A stretch of 64,000 bases of DNA from an uncultured bacterium (GTDB taxonomy: Bacteria > Planctomycetota > Phycisphaerae > Phycisphaerales > UBA1924), in NCBI GenBank assembly GCA_903834785.1, contig CAILKP010000021.1, positions 1 to 64,000 on the forward strand. The letters run 5' to 3'. Below are positions 62,218 through 64,000 of the stretch, piece by piece; positions within the stretch are counted from its first letter, which is position 1; each line of letters opens with the position of its first letter. The notes beneath the pieces are model-generated. The model saw only the letters and a list, made by a program, of their open reading frames with translations, ran no database searches and was not told the origin of the DNA. The position numbers and the translations under genes were made by a program.

Positions 62218-64000
62218 TCAGCCAAGCTCCCCGGCGGCCTTGAGCCACTGGGCATCCAGCCGCTTGGCCGAGACAGTCAGCTTGGTGCCGAGTTCCTGAG
62301 CGAAGGTCTGCACGCGGAGTTCCTCAAGCATCCAGCGGTACGTCACCAGAGCGGGCGGCACTTCCAGCATTCCACGCTGCCGCAGGTCGCGGACGGCCAG
62401 CAGGTACGCCTCGTGCCGGGGCCGGATCTCCAGCATTGCCTGCTCGTCACGGTCGGGTCCGCCCATGCCGGTGGCCTTGCGGATGCGCGACTGTGCCGCC
62501 GCCAGATACCGCGGGTACTCCGTCACCCACTGCCACGGGGCCGAGCCGAGGAACCCCGGCTCCAGCAGCAGGTCCAGCTGCTCGCGCAGGTCCAGCAGCA
62601 CGGGCTGGTGCAGCGGGGTATTGAGTTTCTCCATCTGCAGCAGCGTGGCCTGGGTCAGGGTCAGGATGCTTGCGAGTACCGCGCCAACCTGCTGGGCGGC
62701 AGCGGGTGCGCCAGCAACCCCGCTCCGCAGCCGTCGCTCGAAGTCCTCGCGCGTGCGCACATCGGCATCGTCGGCCAGGAAGCAGACCTCAGCGATGCGC
62801 ATCATCAGCGAGGTGTGCAGCTGCTTGGCCGTGCCGATCGTCGCGTGCAGCATCCGCAGCCCGTCGAGCGAGGGCATCTGGCGGATGGCCCGCTCCATCT
62901 CGTCCTTGGCCGCCAGTGAGAACAGCCGGCGCAGGCCGGGCCGGTGGCTGGCCCGAGCCATGGCCGCGGTGGAGCGCACGCACAGGCCGACCCGCCCGTC
63001 GTGCACGCGCAGTGCCGGATATGCCCGCAGCGTGACGCCGCGGCTGGAGAGCGTGATCGTCTGCGGCAGATAGCCAAAGTCCCAGGTCGTCAGCCCGTCG
63101 CGTGCGTACTCCGGCGGTGCCAGCGACTCGATGATCGAGGCCACCCGCTCGGCCAGTTGCCGCCGCAGCGAGGCCAGATCGCGACCCGTGGCCAGCGATG
63201 TCCCGCCGGAGTCTGTGACCCGGTAGTTCATCACCAGGTGCTGCGGCATCTCCGCGGGGTCAAAGTCCCGCAGGGTGACTTCCACCTCCGACAGGGCGGT
63301 CAGCGCCTTGGCCGTGGCGGCTTCCAGTGTCCAGCCCTCGGCGGCAGTCAGCCCGGCCCGCCGGATCTCCTCTGCCGCGGTGTTGGCCCAGAACGGTGCG
63401 GGCACAAACGTGGTGCGCTTCTGCCTGGGCATGGAGCGGATCAGCGTGCCGATCTTGTCAGTCAGCAGCCCCGGAACCAGCCACGTGCCGTACTGCTCCT
63501 GGACTTCCTGCAGTGCCTCGATCGGGAATGTCGCGGTGATGCCGTCTTCCGGGTTCGACGGATCGTTGATGTAGTGCAGCGAGGCACTCACGCCGCCCAG
63601 GTCCAGCGTGTCGGGGAAGTCAGCCTCGGTCAGGCCGCGAGCCGCATCGGTAAAGACTTCGCGGTCGGAGAAGTGCAGGAGCGTGGGGTGGCTCTTCTCG
63701 GCCTTGATGCGCCAGAGTTCAAAGTCGTGCCCGGTGTAGACATCGGCCGGGACATGGCGGTCAAAGAAGGCGTAGCGCACCGTGTCATCGGCCAGCAGGT
63801 CGCTGCGGCGAAGGCGGGTCTGCAGCATCCGGGCCTTGTCCAGCATCGCGCCATTGAGGCGGGCGAACTCGCCGCGGGCGTGCATCAGGCCCTCAACCAA
63901 GCCGTGCTTGATGAACAAGTCGCGTGCCAGCCCCGGGTCCTGCGGGCCAAAGTGCACCCGCCGGCGCGTGTAGATCTCCAGGCCGAAGAGCGTGGCCTTC
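62218..64000 (-). CDS. hrpA: C-terminal part of HrpA-type ATP-dependent RNA helicase (truncated by window edge)
   Basis: The frame is open to the right edge; the last 593 residues are visible. KATLFGLEIYTRRRVHFGP, then DPGLARDLFIKHGLVEGLMH and the long DUF3418 region (DRHVPADVYTGHDFELWRIK, FPDTLDLGG, DGITATFPIEAL, GTWLVPGLLTDKIGTLIRSMP) are characteristic of the HrpA C-terminus; the DEAH motor lies outside the window. HrpA acts on ribosome collisions and structured RNA. The end, LTVSAKRLDAQWLKAAGELG, matches family C-termini. Confidence 0.92.
   Translation of the reverse strand, partial: KATLFGLEIYTRRRVHFGPQDPGLARDLFIKHGLVEGLMHARGEFARLNGAMLDKARMLQTRLRRSDLLADDTVRYAFFDRHVPADVYTGHDFELWRIKAEKSHPTLLHFSDREVFTDAARGLTEADFPDTLDLGGVSASLHYINDPSNPEDGITATFPIEALQEVQEQYGTWLVPGLLTDKIGTLIRSMPRQKRTTFVPAPFWANTAAEEIRRAGLTAAEGWTLEAATAKALTALSEVEVTLRDFDPAEMPQHLVMNYRVTDSGGTSLATGRDLASLRRQLAERVASIIESLAPPEYARDGLTTWDFGYLPQTITLSSRGVTLRAYPALRVHDGRVGLCVRSTAAMARASHRPGLRRLFSLAAKDEMERAIRQMPSLDGLRMLHATIGTAKQLHTSLMMRIAEVCFLADDADVRTREDFERRLRSGVAGAPAAAQQVGAVLASILTLTQATLLQMEKLNTPLHQPVLLDLREQLDLLLEPGFLGSAPWQWVTEYPRYLAAAQSRIRKATGMGGPDRDEQAMLEIRPRHEAYLLAVRDLRQRGMLEVPPALVTYRWMLEELRVQTFAQELGTKLTVSAKRLDAQWLKAAGELG

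Overview
The window reads as chromosomal DNA of a high-GC planctomycete, most likely a member of the Phycisphaerae. The best evidence is five secreted proteins that end in paired Ca-binding dockerin-like repeats and a terminal Gly-Cys (the 'GC-type dockerin' tail). Supporting evidence is a planctomycete-style prepilin protein with a C-terminal FAFVDGHVE motif, a MurE of the meso-diaminopimelate type (DNPR motif), and MqnC of the futalosine menaquinone route. No rRNA, tRNA, CRISPR array, insertion sequence or phage gene was found. The assignment is by inference, without any database search.

Layout. 1-12.5 kb: the tail of an Ala/Pro-rich protein, a short transaldolase, an HD-GYP sensor, mqnC, an M28 peptidase, then a leftward run of a GH63/MGH1-like glucosidase, a serpin and a cysteine-desulfurase-like enzyme, followed by efp. 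12.8-16 kb: mnmA, then a compact three-gene operon (dual-OB protein, DUF488, DUF488) whose genes overlap by ATGA and whose base composition looks less GC-rich than its neighbours. 16-21.3 kb: an amino-sugar region with a NagB-PIG-L fusion, a Gfo/Idh/MocA oxidoreductase and a secreted GHL10-type glycoside hydrolase; two of the promoter regions share a near-identical 21-bp element. 21.4-34.3 kb: tatC, a PstS-like binding protein with dockerin tail, a prepilin-like protein, a metallo-beta-lactamase-fold hydrolase, cardiolipin synthase, a very Ala/Pro-rich membrane protein, rsmE, and a membrane coiled-coil protein with a BRCT-like C-terminus.

34.9-39.3 kb is a reduced cell-wall cluster, murE-murF-mraY, giving the UDP-MurNAc-pentapeptide and lipid I steps. 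39.5-46.6 kb holds a subtilisin-like protease, a proline-rich membrane protein, an orphan ABC ATPase, a FlgI-like lipoprotein and a class IV aminotransferase. 46.8-61.6 kb is rich in secreted dockerin proteins (a metzincin protease, two tandem paralogues with PPC-like N-termini, and a small one), interleaved with fabF, a GxxExxY protein, an overlapping C39-like lipoprotein/PIG-L pair and a PfkB kinase. The right edge holds a small lipoprotein and the C-terminal part of an HrpA-type RNA helicase.

Taken together, the genes suggest a Gram-negative-type cell with DAP peptidoglycan, menaquinone respiration, Tat export and a large repertoire of exported, dockerin-tailed proteins. The best candidates for new biology are the dual-OB/DUF488/DUF488 operon, the GC-dockerin sorting tail, and the shared operator linking NagB-PIG-L with the GHL10 region. 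Overlapping long reading frames on the opposite strands of most genes are GC-driven shadows and are not annotated.
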